Below, one piece after another: positions 9,325-18,994 of a stretch of DNA of 22,859 nt. Made by a program: the position numbers and the translations under genes. The stretch spans positions 1-22,859 of the forward strand of contig KZ992661.1 of the NCBI GenBank assembly GCA_003614735.1, given 5' to 3'. The notes beneath the pieces were generated by a model. That model saw only the letters and a list, made by a program, of their open reading frames with translations. It was not told where the DNA came from and made no database searches. The stretch is from Thamnocephalis sphaerospora (taxonomy: Eukaryota > Zoopagomycota > Zoopagomycetes > Zoopagales > Sigmoideomycetaceae). Position 1 is the stretch's first letter; each line of letters opens with the position of its first letter.

Positions 9325-10032
9325 ATGAAGTCTCTGCTGCGTTTTGCTGCGGTTGCACTGGCTGGCCTTGCCGTGTTGACGGTGAATGTTCTGGCGTACG
9401 ACAACAACCTCATGCTGTGTCTAGTCAACAAGGAGCGTGTGCAGCGTGGTCTGCGCGCGCTAGGCCATGATGCGTAAGTACTTGTGGCGCTGATTATGTC
9501 ACTCGGGTAAACGAGGCAGCGGCATCGTTTGTTACACAGAGCATCTCTCTCTCTCTGCGTGTGTGGTCATGGCGGTTGGACTACCTTGGTCATCGCTTCT
9601 ATAGGTTAACCTTTGTTTCACAGTGCCCTGGAACGTGCTGCCCAAGTTCACTGCGACGACCAAGCGCGGATGCAGCGCATGTCCCATGATGGTTCCGACG
9701 GCTCTTCGCCAGCCCAGCGCGTCACATCGGCCGGCTACAAGTGGGCCTCGGTGGCGGAGAACGTAGCCTATGGCTATGCAGACGAAAACGTGTGCATGGA
9801 AAAGTGGATGCTGTCGCCTGGCCATCGCGCCAACATTCTCAAGAACGATGTAACCCACTTTGGTTCTGCGGTGGCCTACGGCTCCAACACGCCCTATTAC
9901 ACGCAGGTGTTTGCCAGTGACGGCCAGCAGCACAACTTTCCCGTGTGTGCGGGTGCGCCCTCACCTTCGCCAGTGGCAAATGTTATAGAGCGCCAGTACA
10001 AGATTGTAAACGGCAAGAAGGTATACGTCTAG
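9325..10032 (+). CDS. CAP-A: secreted CAP (SCP/PR-1/Pry-like) protein, two exons, 185 aa
   Basis: Exons are 9325-9473 and 9624-10032. The 150-nt GT-AG intron (GTAAGT donor) interrupts a codon after its second base. A signal peptide (MKSLLRFAAVALAGLAVLTV..., cleavage near residue 24) precedes a single CAP domain: CLVNKERVQRG, AAQVHCDDQA, SAGYKW, AENVAYGY, SPGHRANIL and YYTQVF. The two His and the Glu of the CAP cavity are present. CAP proteins are extracellular; Pry-type members bind sterols or lipids. Only a short tail follows the core, ending KKVYV, so this is the minimal member of the array. Mature cysteines number four, including an extra one in the VHC motif that its paralogues lack. The start has an ACACC leader. 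Confidence 0.95.
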
Positions 10033-11804
10033 ACGCACGATCGCCGCTACCGTGTCGACAGCCTGGATTGACGACATGAGCAGTCAGGCGGGCGCGCAGG
10101 TATCGCCCGCCCTGGCTGCTTGTCGGCATACACTTGGGCCACCGGCTGGCGCCACACTTCCTACGCCGTGTTCAATGCTTCTCCCACATCGTCTCCTTGG
10201 CTTGCCTGTGGCTTGCCATTTCGCCTGTCCACCACGCCTACCTGCCTTCCATCCCACCCGCTTGCCTACCCTTTCTGCTGCCATGCGTGCTGCCGCATGT
10301 GCCGCCCGTGTCAGAACCCGCCGCTTGTGATCGTCGCGTGTATGTATCCGCTGGGCGCCGGTGGCGTTCATCATCGGCGCTGGTCTGCTTGCTTGATATT
10401 TATGCCACTGCGCGACATTTGCGTGTTCGGCAATTGTCATCCAGCCCGTCCAGAGTGCAGGGCGCACGACGAATCCGCTCGGCGGGCACAAGCTACTCCC
10501 CTTCCTCCCTCTCTCGACACCTCCTTCTCTAATGACGGCGTCATATGCGTCTGCGCCGGGCGTCGGCTTAGTTTGCATGCTGCGTTTTGCATAGCGCGAC
10601 ACGCGTGTATCGTACCCCGTCTTTATACAGTCCGGTATGCGCATGCATGTAACTGCAGATGGCACACTCGACCAGTAAACTGATGGCTGTTTCGCTATTC
10701 GTTCAAAGTCTTACCAACTAGGCTGCACAGCTGAAACGCCGCGGCACTTCACCGACACTTTGAGTATCGCCCGCATGTCCCTTACCTCCGCTTGTTCGAA
10801 AGCGCATCCGCACAATTATAACGCTGTGCGATAACCGGCGCCCGCCCACTTTTCTGCCGCCACCACCACCACCGTCAACATCGTATCTCTATTGCCACTT
10901 CTATCTCTTGCCACCTCTGGTATTCAGAGAGACGCGCGCGATCACGCTGCCGTGTACCCCATCCGCTCCGCGCACTCCCGAGCCTCGGCACTTGCTGGCT
11001 GGCACGGCAACTGTGCGCCCCAGAGCGACTCAACTACAGCAGTAGCACCTGCCTACCTGCCTTGGTGATCCGCCTACCCATTCCAAACGCTGCGGCGCTG
11101 TGCGTGCGGCCGACCTTATTGTAGTCTGCTCGTTGCCACACTGCGTTCTCAAGCCGTCAAGGCTGCTCTCTTCTGTGTCCGCCTAGATAGAGCGTCAGCG
11201 CGTGTTGCGACCGTTGTGTCTATTGCTACTTTCCATTTTCGATAACCGATTGGTTCGCCACACCACTACACTGAACAACACTGGACAAAGCGGTACGTAC
11301 CCGCGCTTGCAGTGTTTGGCGGTTCGGGGCTCCAGGCCCAACCTGCATGCTGCCTAGCCGGGCTGCGCGTGCGTCTTGAGGCAATCGGACAGAAGCGCTG
11401 CCGACCCGATCCCCGCGGTCTCTGCGACTCCGCGCGGCAGCGTCCTACCGCGTGCTCGGATGGCTCCCTTTTGCGCGCAGTGGCAGGCGTTTCAGCCTCG
11501 TGCATCTCCTCCCATTCGCCCTTGCAGTCGCAGTGACGGATTACCTCCTCTGCATTCGTGCATGCGTCTAAGCCTTCCCGAGCACCTATCCGCCACTTTG
11601 GGCGCCGTCGACGCTGCCGCCGCCGCTGCCTAATGGGCGCAAATCTGCCACTGCTTTATCGGTTGGCCGAGCGGTTCCACGACGGATGGCACAGCTGCCT
11701 TTTTTGTCATTCGCAATGTTCGCCGCCGCGCGCCGACGTCCATATGGCCCGTATTTCAAACATGGTATCCCCGCGACGTTTTGTCCGGTCAAACCACGAC
11801 GACG

Positions 11805-11810
11805 TATAAA
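11805..11810 (+). promoter_or_regulatory. TATA box upstream of CAP-B
   Basis: An exact TATAAA lies 343 bp before the CAP-B ATG. The distance implies a long 5' leader, possibly with a leader intron, since the sequence between is C/T-rich with several GT and AG sites. Assigned by position only. Confidence 0.4.
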
Positions 11811-11905
11811 GTGCCTTACTTGAGCACTGCTACGCAAGCGCACACACCCGCCCTTGCCGCCTTGTTCTCTTGCTTGCCGTCCTATCTACTACGCTCTTTT
11901 CTCTT

Positions 11906-11926
11906 TCTCTCTCTCTCTCTCTCTCT
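11906..11926. repeat. CT dinucleotide tract
   Basis: About ten TC/CT units form a perfect polypyrimidine run in the leader or promoter of CAP-B. Such tracts are common upstream of strongly expressed fungal genes. On the other strand it produces a spurious Arg/Glu repeat frame. Confidence 0.85.
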
Positions 11927-12147
11927 ATTACACTCCTTTCCCTCGGCGCTACCTGTGGTACCCCTGTTCTTTCTTTGTGGCTGTTCCGGTGAACTTGCCT
12001 GTGCGTGCTAATACTCTCTCTCTGCCCTGACCGTCTACTGTTGGCTGTGGACACCCGTTGTTCTATAATCCAAACCGCGCTGACTGCTGGTGCTATTGCT
12101 TCCGGCCTTACAGAGTCCATATCGATTATATATCCAATCTACCCAAG

Positions 12148-12984
12148 ATGCGCGTTCTTTCTCTGCTGGGCGCTACCGCCGCCTTTGTCCTGCTTGCTGG
12201 TCAGCATGTGGATGCCTTCAGCCGCACCGAAATGATTTGCCTGGTCAACAAGGAGCGTGCTCAGCGTGGTCTCCCGGCGCTTGGTGAAGATTCGTAAGTA
12301 TTCTAATCTGTTGATTTCACATTGGCGCTGGCGGCAGCTAACCATCGCCATGCCGCCCACTCCTCTAGTCGTCTTAACAATGCCGCCCAGGAACATAGCA
12401 ATGCGCAGGCCAATGCCCGCCAGATGAGCCATCAGCTGCCTGGTCAGTCTTCTCCTAGCCAGCGTGTCTCAAAGTACGGATACGACTGGAAGACCATGGC
12501 CGAGAACGTTGCCTATGGTTATTCCACCGTGTCGATCTGTATGCAAAAGTGGATGCAGTCGCCTGGCCATCGCGCCAACATCCTTAAGACGGGATTGACC
12601 CACTTTGGTTCTGCGGTCGCCTACGGTGGTAGCACCCCCTACTACACCCAGGACTTTGGTGGCGACGGCAAGACCTACAACTTCCCCATCTGCCCCGGTT
12701 CCTCGCCGGCGCCGGCGCCAGTGCCAGCACCCAACCCGGCTCCGGCTCCGAGGCCCGTCTACTCGCCAGCACCCGTCTACTCGCCGGCTCCGAAGCCTGT
12801 CTACTCGCCAGCACCTGCACCTGTCAAGACCTACGCATCGGCGGTCGCCAACGGCATGCCGTCCAACCTGCCGCTGCAATGGACCTGCATCAAGACCGCC
12901 AACGGCAAGTGCCACCGCTGGAGGAAGTGCACCGTCAACGGCCGCAAGTGGAACTGCACGGAGCGCTGGGTCGGTCAGCCGTAG
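12148..12984 (+). CDS. CAP-B: secreted CAP protein with Pro/Ala linker and basic Cys-rich tail, 253 aa
   Basis: Exons are 12148-12293 and 12369-12984, with a 75-nt intron at the same phase-2 site as in CAP-A. A signal peptide (MRVLSLLGATAAFVLLAG..., cleavage near residue 23) leads into the CAP core: CLVNKERAQRG, AAQEHSNAQANAR, MSHQLPGQ, AENVAYGY, SPGHRANIL, YYTQDF and NFPICPG. After the core comes a linker of PAPAP and repeated PVYSPAP units (about 12707-12810). It ends in a basic module with four cysteines, WTCIKTANGKCHRWRKCTVN then GRKWNCTERW. That module's charge and aromatic residues suggest binding to a polyanion or cell-wall glycan, which is inference. The stop is followed directly by AT-rich spacer. 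Confidence 0.95.
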
Positions 12985-13850
12985 TGTGCCTACTTGGAAG
13001 CAGTCCTTTAGCTATGCTGTCTTTCATCATCGCTGAGTCCTTACCCCATTGATCGTTGGCATCGATGCAAACATCGGTAACGGTGGCCCCTTGTGTGTTC
13101 ACCGACGTTTTTGCACTGGCCGCTGGTTATCGGCCTCGACTTGCTCATGCGTTCACGTCTAGTGTCCCATACCGCGCCCCTCGATACCCTGTGCGCTAAT
13201 GCCAATGGTATTGTCGGTGTCTCTGCCTTGTTGGGAGTCGCGGCGCTAAAGGATCTAAGAATTTTTACACACTACTCCTGGTTCATTGCCTTTACAGGCT
13301 TGTGCGTCTGTAAACGTGTACAACAATATATTCGCAGTTGTGATGGTGGCTCACTGCTACAGGTAGCATGTTTGCAACCTATCACACTCTTTTGTTTCCA
13401 GTCATCCACACTGAATTATCGCTGGGCAGCAGACCTGTCGGGGCCTGGCGCATTCCTTGTCATATGGCATGACCCGACGCTTCAAACGTTCGTCAGAGAT
13501 TCTAAACGACACGGAGCCCTGCGACGTGGGCACAGTGTAGCAGTGTAGAGAAATGAACAGCGACAAACGGTGGTCTTGCGCTTCGCTCCCCATCCTCTCC
13601 TTGAACACTTGCTCATACATTCTCTGCGCGCTGGTCGCCTTGCCACTATCCTCGCTCTATCCGCCAGCTGTTTGTAGCTTGGTGCAATACGCCGTTACCA
13701 GTACCAGCAGCGCCGGCGCTGTGCCCTCGCTATTTTCGCGTTCCTTTTCGCGCCTATCATTGATAGCTGGACGAAATAGGCGTCACGTGCAGGCTGTACC
13801 GCTCAGGGTTAGAGTGCCCGCATACCGTCACCTGTAATGCGTGACGCGCG
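12985..13850. other. Spacer between CAP-B and CAP-C, no confident gene
   Basis: A 151-codon frame at 13093-13548 (plus) has some hydrophobic character (WPLVIGLDLL, GVSALLGVAALKD) but no signal peptide, no domain and no supporting context. A shorter frame from 13064 also exists. I treat both as unproven. The region is less GC-rich than the neighbouring coding sequence. Confidence 0.4.
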
Positions 13851-14828
13851 ATGGACAACACGGCTGGCATTGCATGCCGTAGTCATACACTTGCACACAC
13901 TCTGCAATGTATCCTTGCTGTTCTTGTGTTGATCAATGGACCGTCAGTCTACGCCTACGATCGTCGACTGATGTTGTGTCTTGTCAACCAGGAGCGAGCA
14001 CGTTTTGGGCTAGCGACCCTTGGTGCGCTAGCTCCCTTGGACGCGGCGGCCCAGCAGCATAGCAATGATCAGGCCAACATGCGTGTCATGTCGCATACCG
14101 GCAGCGATGGGTCGGATGCCGGTCACCGTATTACTCAATCAGGCGGTTCGTATCCCATGTGGGCAGAGAACGTCGCCTATGGCTATCCCACTGAGGAAGT
14201 GTGCATGGAAAAGTGGATGCTGTCGCCTGGCCATCGCGCCAACATTCTCAAACCAGGGCTGACGCATCTTGGCTCGGCTGCAGCCTACAGCAAGGACAAT
14301 ATTCCATTTTACACGCAAAACTTTTCTGGCGACAACAAACAGCACTCTTTTCCCATCTGTCCTTCTGAATACCAATACGACAATGGCGCTCCAGCCGCGT
14401 CGCCATCTGCCAGCATCCCTGGTGGACAACTTGCATCCGTGTCAAGTAAACCCGCATCGGTGCCTGTAAGGCCCTCGACCCCAGAGCAGCCTTTCATTTC
14501 TCAAACGCTTACTCCGTCCTCGCCTGCCGGCACACAGGGTGGTAATGTGCCGGACAATCGTACACCGCCAGTAACGGCTGGCCCACCGTCAAACGTGCTG
14601 GTGGATTGTTCGGCGGAATCAGCTGTGCGCAGGCTGCCCCCGGGCTGGCAGTGTCTTAACGGTCAACCTGTGGCCATTCCGCCGGCAGGGACACCGAGCG
14701 ACGGCGGTGCCACAGCTTACGCCAGTGCGGCAGCGCTGTACACACGATCAAACACATCGTTACTTGCATCGATTCTTCGCAGCAGCGCAGCCGTTGTGCT
14801 TGGCTATTTAATACCTAGTCTATTTTAG
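13851..14828 (+). CDS. CAP-C: intronless CAP protein with GPI-anchor-type C-terminus, 325 aa
   Basis: A single open frame. The signal segment is long (hydrophobic core ILAVLVLINGPSVYA, cleavage near residue 35) and the mature protein starts YDRRLMLCLVNQERARFG. CAP motifs follow: AAQQHSNDQA, MSHTGSDGSD, WAENVAYGY, SPGHRANIL and YTQNFSGD. The core belongs with CAP-A (MSH-D/T-GSDGS and CMEKWMLSPGH). A Ser/Pro-rich stalk of about 110 residues contains LPPGWQCLNG, which resembles the start of the CAP-B Cys module. The C-terminus, SNTSLLASILRSSAAVVLGY then LIPSLF, is a small-residue site followed by a hydrophobic end with no charged tail, as in GPI-anchored proteins. It would then be a cell-surface protein, not a freely secreted one. 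The intron of CAP-A, B and E is absent. Confidence 0.93.
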   Translation: MDNTAGIACRSHTLAHTLQCILAVLVLINGPSVYAYDRRLMLCLVNQERARFGLATLGALAPLDAAAQQHSNDQANMRVMSHTGSDGSDAGHRITQSGGSYPMWAENVAYGYPTEEVCMEKWMLSPGHRANILKPGLTHLGSAAAYSKDNIPFYTQNFSGDNKQHSFPICPSEYQYDNGAPAASPSASIPGGQLASVSSKPASVPVRPSTPEQPFISQTLTPSSPAGTQGGNVPDNRTPPVTAGPPSNVLVDCSAESAVRRLPPGWQCLNGQPVAIPPAGTPSDGGATAYASAAALYTRSNTSLLASILRSSAAVVLGYLIPSLF

Positions 14829-15015
14829 CGTATGGCATTTCTGCCTGCAATATACGCTGCGCTGTGTTGAGGCACGAGCATTTGCACTTTGCAAGCATGA
14901 ATCTATCGTATTGCTAGATTGAGCATTGTTAAAACTTGTCATTCTACTGCCAAACACATATTCCTTATCTATACCGTGTCTCATTCGCGATATAAAGCTT
15001 GCTTATCCACCAATA

Positions 15016-15294
15016 ATGCGTATTCATTGGGTTCAAACCAGCAAACTCTGCACTGTTGCAGAAAAGATTACGCAGAAAACCATTGGATTTATAGTCATGC
15101 TGCTGGTATCGACATTTGCCAAGTCGCAGTGCAATGACTACCACCCGAGTTGGCCCATTGTTCGTGCGTGCACAGCGCCACTGGAACGGCGAATGGCGCC
15201 TCTAGCTGGACATGGCGCATTTGAGCCAGTCATCAAATACGGCAATGGCGATGCTCCGCGCCATGCTCCGACAGCGGCGGTGCTTTACCTTTGA
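15016..15294 (+). CDS. Weak candidate: short secreted-protein-like frame
   Basis: ATG 15016 opens MRIHWVQTSKLCTVAEKITQ, then a hydrophobic segment FIVMLLVSTFAKSQC, then about 55 hydrophilic residues to a stop. There is a signal-anchor-like stretch but no domain. The sequence is less GC-rich than the flanking CAP genes. It could be a small secreted protein, a decayed gene or chance. Confidence 0.15.
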   Translation: MRIHWVQTSKLCTVAEKITQKTIGFIVMLLVSTFAKSQCNDYHPSWPIVRACTAPLERRMAPLAGHGAFEPVIKYGNGDAPRHAPTAAVLYL

Positions 15295-16362
15295 CAGTTG
15301 AGCTAAATTGGCATTCGCATTATCCCGCTGGTCGATTGAATGGTCTGCTAATTTTACTTGGGCTCACACGCATCCTCTGCCCACTGAGCGGTAGCTGGTG
15401 CGTTAAGAATACAGTATCGCCTTACAACCCAAAGTGCATGTGCAGACAGACTATTTGGACGCTTGTCTATGCGGTCACTTTCATGTATTCACACCCGTCA
15501 CAGCTCATCGGGTTGCATGTACAAGCCTATTGCACACGAAAACTATAGTGATGGCGTTGGCTCGTGCCATACATTCCGTCTGTGATGTAGCTAGTGTGCA
15601 CACCGCTAGGCTTAGCCCGCAGCGCTGCCAGCCCGTGCTCTTTGAGTCTCGTTCCCATGGCCGGCACGTTTTGGGCAGGTGCAGACATTGGCCCAAATCG
15701 AGTCATCTGCCCGGCTAGCGATGTAAACTGTTTTCCCTTGACTCGAGCGGCGGAGTTGGCCATGACACACCAGTGTCCGTTTGCTGCCTGCTACCGTTGC
15801 GCAGCACCTGGCATCAAGTCGACCGGTATACGAGCAACTCTATGGGTGTGTCGACGAGCAATGCAAGCGGCTGCAAGGGCGTTTGGCTTGAGCAATGGCC
15901 GGTGCACTTGCACATGTGCATCACTAGACACAGCAAGTGATTACGTCCTGTTGAGCCGTGCAGGATTGGAAACCAGATTGGCCGTTAAAGGCAAGCCTAC
16001 CAATTGCCATGCAGTGCCGCCACCTTGCGGTTACACCAGCATGCACCGCCTGCATCGCGATGCACTTGGCTCGCCATTTATCCTCTGTAGGCAGGACGGA
16101 GTGCAGCGTGGGATTGGCGGCATCGTCAGTATGGCGCCGTCTCCAAGGACTTGCGGCGCCGCTGAACAGCAGGCCAGATGGGATAAATACACCCTGGCGC
16201 GTTATCCGCGGCATAACGCTTTACTCACTGTCCTTTGCCAGCGTTTTCTCCTCAACCCCACCAGGCGCGCACGCGTGTATCTATCTTGCCGTATCTCTCT
16301 GGTAGTCGTTCGGTCTTACGCCGCAGCTGCCACCTCCTGTACCCATCTAAACCGTTGATCCG

Positions 16363-16369
16363 GTTATAT
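16363..16369 (+). promoter_or_regulatory. TATA-like element upstream of CAP-D
   Basis: TTATATT stands out in GC-rich sequence about 140 bp before the CAP-D ATG. It is assigned by position only. Confidence 0.25.
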
Positions 16370-16506
16370 TGGACTTGTCACCTACGCTAACGAGTGGAAC
16401 TTCTGTGAAGCAGCCACTCGCCTTGTCACTACTGTACACACATACTACCCAGACTGTCTAGACACAGTACCCGGACCAGCCAAGGCCCACAAGCTATTGT
16501 CCAACC

Positions 16507-17421
16507 ATGAAGATCGCCGTCCTTGCCACGCTGCTGCTTGCGGCCTTCCAGTATGCCGACGCCTATACCGTCGAAGAAATGGTCTGCGCGGTCAACAAGG
16601 AGCGCGCCGCCGCCGGCAAGGCCCCGCTCGGCATTGACCCGCGCCTTGTCAGCGCCGCTCAGAGCCACAGCCAAGCACAGGCCAATGCCCGTTCCATGAG
16701 CCACCAGCTGTCGGGCGAGCCCAGTCCTAGCCAGCGCGTGACAAATGCCGGGTACAAGTGGACCAGCACTGCCGAAAACGTTGCCTACGGATATCCGGAT
16801 TTGGATTCTGTCATGAAGGGTTGGATGAACTCGGCCGGCCATCGTGCCAACATTCTTGGTAACTACGCAAACTTTGGTTCTGGTGCGGCGTCCGGCGGCG
16901 GCACCATGTACCACACTCAGGTGTTTGCCAGCGGCGAGCAGAGCGGCAGCTATCCGTCTTGCCCGAGCGGCAACAGCACCGCATCGCCATCGCCCGCCCC
17001 GGAGCCTGCTCCGTCGCCATCGACATACTCGTCGGCCCCAGAACCGGCCTCGTCGCCATCGTCATACTCGTCAGCCCCTGCGCCATCACCATACTCGTCG
17101 GCCCCTGCGCCATCGCCGTCGCATTCTCCGGCTCCAGCGCCATCCTATTCGCATCGCTACGGCTCCAAGTACGGTCAGCGTCGCTACACACGCGTCAGGA
17201 CATACTCTGCTCCGGTCTCTGCGCCTGCTTCCGGATCTGACCATACCTACCAGCCAACATCAGCGCCGATCGCCGATGCCGAGTCGGGAGATACCTATGA
17301 GCCGGCCGCGCCGGCGGGTAATACCGAGTCGACCGATACCTCCAGGTCGATGGAGCCGGCACAAAATACCGGTTTCACGGGTGCTTATGGCACAGCAGCG
17401 GCGCCGTCCAACGACAGCTAA
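16507..17421 (+). CDS. CAP-D: intronless CAP protein with Ser/Pro-rich tail and Arg/Tyr patch, 304 aa
   Basis: A single open frame. The short signal peptide is MKIAVLATLLLAAFQYADA (cleavage near 19), and the mature protein begins YTVEEMVCAVNKERAAAG. CAP motifs are AAQSHSQAQANARSMSH, AENVAYGY, SAGHRANILGN and YHTQVF. The sub-type is that of CAP-E (GWMNSAGHRANILGN). The cysteine present in the other four before the K/G-W motif is replaced here (SVMKGW), leaving two mature cysteines in the core. The tail has tandem SPSxYSSAPAP-like units (about 16980-17145), then a basic segment SHRYGSKYGQRRYTRVRTYS, then an acidic Ser/Thr-rich end. There is no GPI-type hydrophobic end. As in CAP-C, the shared intron is absent. 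The ATG sits in a CAACC context. Confidence 0.95.
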   Translation: MKIAVLATLLLAAFQYADAYTVEEMVCAVNKERAAAGKAPLGIDPRLVSAAQSHSQAQANARSMSHQLSGEPSPSQRVTNAGYKWTSTAENVAYGYPDLDSVMKGWMNSAGHRANILGNYANFGSGAASGGGTMYHTQVFASGEQSGSYPSCPSGNSTASPSPAPEPAPSPSTYSSAPEPASSPSSYSSAPAPSPYSSAPAPSPSHSPAPAPSYSHRYGSKYGQRRYTRVRTYSAPVSAPASGSDHTYQPTSAPIADAESGDTYEPAAPAGNTESTDTSRSMEPAQNTGFTGAYGTAAAPSNDS

Positions 17422-18994
17422 GCGTCGGCCTTTCTCCGAATGGCAGTGTATCAGGCGGCCGCCACCTGTGGACCGCGTGCGTCGTTTGTTTTCTGTATCG
17501 CGCGCCAATATCATGCAATACAGTCGCACGGACAGCCACCCACGTACGTTGATCGTATGCGGTGGTCTCCGTGTCGTCACTTTCATGCTCTCAGTCTGCT
17601 TGAACGCATAGTCACGCATGGTGCTGGGAATGGTGTGTCGATGGCTGCTGATGAGGCGAAAGTCATGGCTGTATTCGGCAACAGCACCGGCGCAAAACCA
17701 TTGGTGCTCCCTTTGCCATCGAAGAAAGCGTAGGTAACGCTTGTGCTGAGGCAGCGGGAACACCATCCATGCCAACACCAGCAGAAAAAGCGTTTGTAGT
17801 ATGCTGAGTGGCAACAGTCTTGCTTCCAAACGCATAACACACTAGTACACAGTCGCAAACTAATAGGCGTGGCAACGTAGCTGCGGCATTTGCGGCGGAT
17901 AGGCACGGTCATGTGTTTGGATGCTCGGCGCAGGCCGCTTATCGGCCGCGTGGTGGGACTACAGTATCCATTTCCACCGACGGCAGCACAAGATGTCCTT
18001 TGCGCCAGCCGCCGTCGTGCCGGCCGCAGGCGCTGGCACGCACAGACTTGGCCGCTAGCCCTCTCGCGACGCCGTTCATTCCAAATCATCGGCCAAAGCT
18101 GTATATGGCGGGCGTACGGCGCATGGTGAGCGCCATGATAAGTGCGCTCCGGTGTCCGCGTGTATATGCCGCATTACCGCCCTGCGTGATCACGCAAGCG
18201 AGCTGGCATAACGGACGCGGGGATAGAAGGTTACCAAATCCGGTTGCGGCTGGCGCGAATGGTGGCATTCGCCTGGTAGCCAAATCGGGAAACCAAGGGT
18301 AACTGCTGTGTACATCGCCAGCGATTGGTAGTTGGCGCATCCACTCAGTGGCCGCTGCCGCTCATCCCTACCTGCGTCGAGCAGAGCGATACGCATCGCC
18401 ACGCTGGCAGCGGCCGGCCAGCTTCGTACACGTCCACACAGCTGGGCATCATGCCGGCGCGGCCAACGCTTAATGGCGAGCAGCGGCCAGCAGGGGCGGA
18501 GATGTGGGTCGGAAAAGGGAAACCACAGCGACTGCCCAAGGAAGGTGGCCGGGGGGCCCAGAATGCGGATAAGTAAATGTGGTACAGGACTCAGCGGCAC
18601 GGCGTGGCTACTATTCGTCTGTACGCCTGCCTCGACCATTGTCCGCACGCCGTTACGACAGGCAGGCAAATCGGGTAGGTCGGAATGCCGAATGCAGCGC
18701 AGGCGCCAACAAGCGAGCACCGCACTCTTCCGCCGCCGCGGGTTTAAAGCGCTTGCCGCCATCCTCGCGCCAGCGCCGACGCCGTCCACGGTTTGTTATT
18801 ACCACTCGCCGCCGCTCTCTATTCCTCCCGCTGTCTCCCACGCCGCCGTCCTTCGGTTGCTGCTGCCTACTGTCTAGTCGCCTAATAGCAGCACGCTGCC
18901 CGGGTCTACTGGTATACCCTTCCACTGCGCTTTTATACATACGCGTGGCTTGTCTACTCCACCTTCGTAAATTTAAACCCACTCTATATTCAAA
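17422..18994. other. 1.57-kb spacer between CAP-D and CAP-E, no confident gene
   Basis: Several short frames have protein-like stretches but no linkage. On the plus strand, about 17640-17732 reads MAADEAKVMAVFGNSTGAKP to a stop, and another frame to about 17804 reads KTIGAPFAIEESVGNACAEA. On the minus strand, a frame from 17835 opens with a hydrophobic segment (LSILQTLFLLVLAWMVFPL). None belongs to a family I know and they overlap on opposite strands. The 18332-18998 frames are low-complexity Arg/Pro/Ser. The right end is C/T-rich, as expected for the CAP-E leader. Confidence 0.4.
18932..18937 (+). promoter_or_regulatory. TATA-like element upstream of CAP-E
   Basis: TTTATA (within TTTTATACAT) lies 58 bp before the ATG at 18995, a spacing compatible with a short leader. 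It sits in a C/T-rich region. A second AT-rich site (TATATT, 18985-18990) is nearer the ATG. Confidence 0.35.

Larger units (their letters stand above)
10033..12147. other. 2.1-kb spacer between CAP-A and CAP-B, no confident gene
   Basis: Frames open here (10120-10683 plus, 10084-10665 minus, 11376-11633 plus) overlap one another on opposite strands and are rich in Arg, Pro, Cys and His, typical of non-coding GC-rich DNA. No domain or plausible splice chain was found. The right end carries promoter-like elements for CAP-B: TATAAA at 11805 and a CT tract at 11906-11926. Confidence 0.5.
14829..16506. other. 1.7-kb spacer between CAP-C and CAP-D, no confident gene
   Basis: The left part (14829-15550) is clearly less GC-rich than the genes around it. 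A frame at 15016-15294 has a secretory-looking segment (TIGFIVMLLVSTFAKSQC) and is followed in another frame by LPLTVELNWHSHYPAGRLNG, so a decayed or intron-split secreted gene is possible. The 254-codon frame at 15594-16358 is Cys-, Arg- and His-rich with no domain and overlaps an open minus-strand frame; I do not call it. TTATATT at 16363-16369 may be the CAP-D promoter. Confidence 0.4.

Noticed and set aside
15190-15260. Possible CAP relic (GHGAFEPVIKYGNGDAPR) resembling the HFGSAVAYG segment
   Set aside because: The similarity is only a few residues, with none of the AENVAYGY or GHRANIL motifs nearby, so chance explains it.
15594-16358. 254-codon plus-strand frame between CAP-C and CAP-D
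   Set aside because: Cys/Arg/His/Trp-rich with no domain, and overlapped by an open minus frame; it looks like non-coding DNA of fairly high GC.
18190-18789. 199-codon minus-strand frame
   Set aside because: No domain, and it overlaps open plus-strand frames; composition is typical of non-coding sequence in this window.
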